34,377 nucleotides of DNA from Candidatus Omnitrophota bacterium (lineage in GTDB: Bacteria > Omnitrophota > Gorgyraeia > Gygaellales > Profunditerraquicolaceae): NCBI GenBank assembly GCA_029561735.1, contig JAKQWZ010000036.1, positions 1 to 34,377 on the forward strand, written 5' to 3'. The translations under genes were made by a program, and so were the position numbers. The number at the start of each line of letters is the position of its first letter. Positions within the stretch are counted from its first letter, which is position 1. Shown one piece after another: positions 32,858 to 34,377 of this stretch. The notes under the pieces are model-generated. The model was not told the DNA's origin. It ran no database searches and was given only the letters and a program-made list of their open reading frames with translations.

Positions 32858-33352
32858 TTATGTTTTTTCAATCCGGTTCAGAAAACTTTCTACTATCTTT
32901 CTATCCCCGTCTTCAGTAATCTTCTCTTCAATTACATCCTCGGTAGCCTTAATAACCAAATCAATTATTTCGTCCTTAAGCGATTCTTTTACTTTGGATA
33001 ATTCATATTTGGTATAGTTTCTGGCGTCTTCAATAATTTTCTGGGCTTCCTGATGCGCCTGTTTCTTGATTTCTACGGCCAGCTTCTCGCCTTCCCTGAG
33101 GGCGTCATCAATCCGGGATTTAGAGAGCTCATCAATTGATTTAAGCCTGGTTTCAAGCTCTTCCTGCAGCTTGGCTGCGGCAAGCTTGGTATCTTCTATC
33201 CTCTTAAACTCCGAAGCGATTGTTTCTTTGCGCCGGTCCAGGAGCCCAAGCAGTTTTTTCCAGACAAATATGCGCATCAGCAAAAGCAATACCAGAAAAC
33301 TTACAGCCTGGGCCGTTATCTCATTGGCGCTAAGAAGCTTTAATAGTTCCAT
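32858..33352 (-). CDS. atpF: ATP synthase subunit b
   Basis: Single N-terminal TM helix plus long charged coiled coil; operon position. Confidence 0.95.
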   Translation of the reverse strand: MELLKLLSANEITAQAVSFLVLLLLMRIFVWKKLLGLLDRRKETIASEFKRIEDTKLAAAKLQEELETRLKSIDELSKSRIDDALREGEKLAVEIKKQAHQEAQKIIEDARNYTKYELSKVKESLKDEIIDLVIKATEDVIEEKITEDGDRKIVESFLNRIEKT

Positions 33353-33355
33353 TTT

Positions 33356-33586
33356 TTAGATCTTGCCTGAAAGCACAAAGGCAAATACCAGCGCGTAAAT
33401 TGTCAATGCTTCAATAAACGCGCAGCCGGTCGCCATTGCAATCAGAATCTTTGTTGAGGCCTCTGGCTGCCTTCCGGTAGCTTCCATTGCCGATGAAACT
33501 GCTTTTCCCAGGCCCAATGCCGAACCAAATGCGGCAATCGCAACCCCCAAAGGAAGCGATATTGCCAGTAATGACTTGTAATCCAT
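33356..33586 (-). CDS. atpE: ATP synthase subunit c
   Basis: MDYKSLLAISLPLGVAIAAFGSALGLGKAVSSAMEATGRQPEASTKILIAMATGCAFIEALTIYALVFAFVL; start at 33586 after AGGAGG. Confidence 0.95.
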   Translation of the reverse strand: MDYKSLLAISLPLGVAIAAFGSALGLGKAVSSAMEATGRQPEASTKILIAMATGCAFIEALTIYALVFAFVLSGKI

Positions 33587-33598
33587 GATTATTCCTCC

Positions 33599-33657
33599 TT
33601 TAAATGAGGCCATAACTTATGGAGCCCCAGGCGACATAAGTTATTAGGCCGAATTTA
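33599..33657 (+). repeat. Palindromic intergenic repeat, copy 2
   Basis: TTTAAATGAGGCCATAACTTATG...CATAAGTTATTAGGCCGAATTTA; related to minus-strand 2056-1996. Confidence 0.75.
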
Positions 33658-34350
33658 CTCCGACGAACGTATTTTGTGAGTCGGAGCTACATTCTCCCCT
33701 TCGTGAGTTAATATTAGCGCAAAATAAATCGTGGTCAAAAGGCAAAATACCAGTGCCTGTACCGTTGCGGCAATTATCGCCAAAAGCATGCTAAAAATAA
33801 TAAGCGGTATGCCTTGAAGCCCGAACCCGGCTAACACCGCCAATAGTACATCTTCTCCCCAGATATTGCTGCGAAGACGAAGCGAAAGCGTGAGCGGCCT
33901 GACAAGCTCGTTTACTACGTGCAGAAAAAACATAAGCAAAGGAAACACTATTGATAAGGCCATCCCTCCCCGGGGATTGCCCATCAGGTGGTCTAAGTAG
34001 CCTAAAAAACCCATTTCCTTTATTGCAGTATATTGCACATAAATAAATACGCACAGCGCCAGCGACAAAGTTGTAGACCAGCTGGAGGTCGGGGACTTTA
34101 ATAAAGGTATAAGCCCGGACAGGTTCATCAAAAATATATATATAAAGAGCGTCCCGATAAACGGGGTATACCTGCGGCCGCAGGGGCCGAGTATCCCGCA
34201 AATAAATTCATCTAAAGCCCCGATTAAAAATTCAGCTGCATTCTGCAACCTGCCGGGTATCATCTTTGGCCGGCGCCCGGCAAAATACGCAATAATTGCC
34301 ATGGCCGCAACTATCAGCAGCGAAAAAATCACATTTTCCCATAGTTTCAA
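33655..34350 (-). CDS. atpB: ATP synthase subunit a
   Basis: IPGRLQNAAEFLIGALDEFI...VNELVRPLTLSLRLRSNIWGEDVLLAVLAG. Confidence 0.95.
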   Translation of the reverse strand: MKLWENVIFSLLIVAAMAIIAYFAGRRPKMIPGRLQNAAEFLIGALDEFICGILGPCGRRYTPFIGTLFIYIFLMNLSGLIPLLKSPTSSWSTTLSLALCVFIYVQYTAIKEMGFLGYLDHLMGNPRGGMALSIVFPLLMFFLHVVNELVRPLTLSLRLRSNIWGEDVLLAVLAGFGLQGIPLIIFSMLLAIIAATVQALVFCLLTTIYFALILTHEGENVAPTHKIRSSE

Positions 34351-34377
34351 AAATGGGGCCCATCCGGTATGTCCAAG

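Noticed and set aside
33356-33586. Possible Na+-type c-ring
   Set aside because: The segment GCAFIEALTIYALVFAF has the conserved Glu but lacks the Ser/Thr-containing EST motif and helix-1 Gln typical of Na+ c-rings; it reads as H+-type.

Overview
The window is a dense bacterial chromosomal segment. Its gene content and style suggest a Candidatus Omnitrophota-like lineage, but that is inference only. Most genes are on the minus strand. In + coordinates it carries: a regulatory-PTS block (partial HPr, membrane-anchored YvcK, PTS EIIA); three tRNAs (Gly-GCC, Leu-UAG, Lys-UUU); frr-pyrH-tsf-rpsB; an MsbA-type ABC exporter divergent from Gfo/Idh-lpxB-double HD-GYP; an M48 peptidase, a divergent bL27-like protein, a beta-CASP metallo-beta-lactamase, a TVP38/TMEM64 protein and a DUF1846 protein; pyrG-carA-carB, with carB encoding only the N-terminal half; a nitrogen-assimilation cluster (NfnA/SudB-like, NfnB/GltD-like, GdhA, GAF-ANTAR regulator, FMN-domain glutamate synthase, small Cys-rich protein); nth and a T4-endonuclease-V-like gene; and a complete F-type ATP synthase operon. 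I found no CRISPR array, prophage, transposase gene or rRNA. The most interesting signals are non-coding. (1) The GAF-ANTAR/glutamate-synthase operon has a good promoter followed by two intrinsic-terminator-like hairpins before the ANTAR start codon, and the NfnAB-GdhA operon has a related promoter-terminator leader, suggesting antitermination control. (2) pyrG-carAB has a promoter plus attenuator-like leader. (3) A ~60-bp palindromic repeat occurs twice with compensatory stem changes, flush with tRNA-Gly and between atpB and atpE. (4) A 69-bp exact repeat is half of a nested palindromic element, next to a second, multi-branched ~250-bp palindromic element after atpC. All structures and promoters were read by eye; none was computed.
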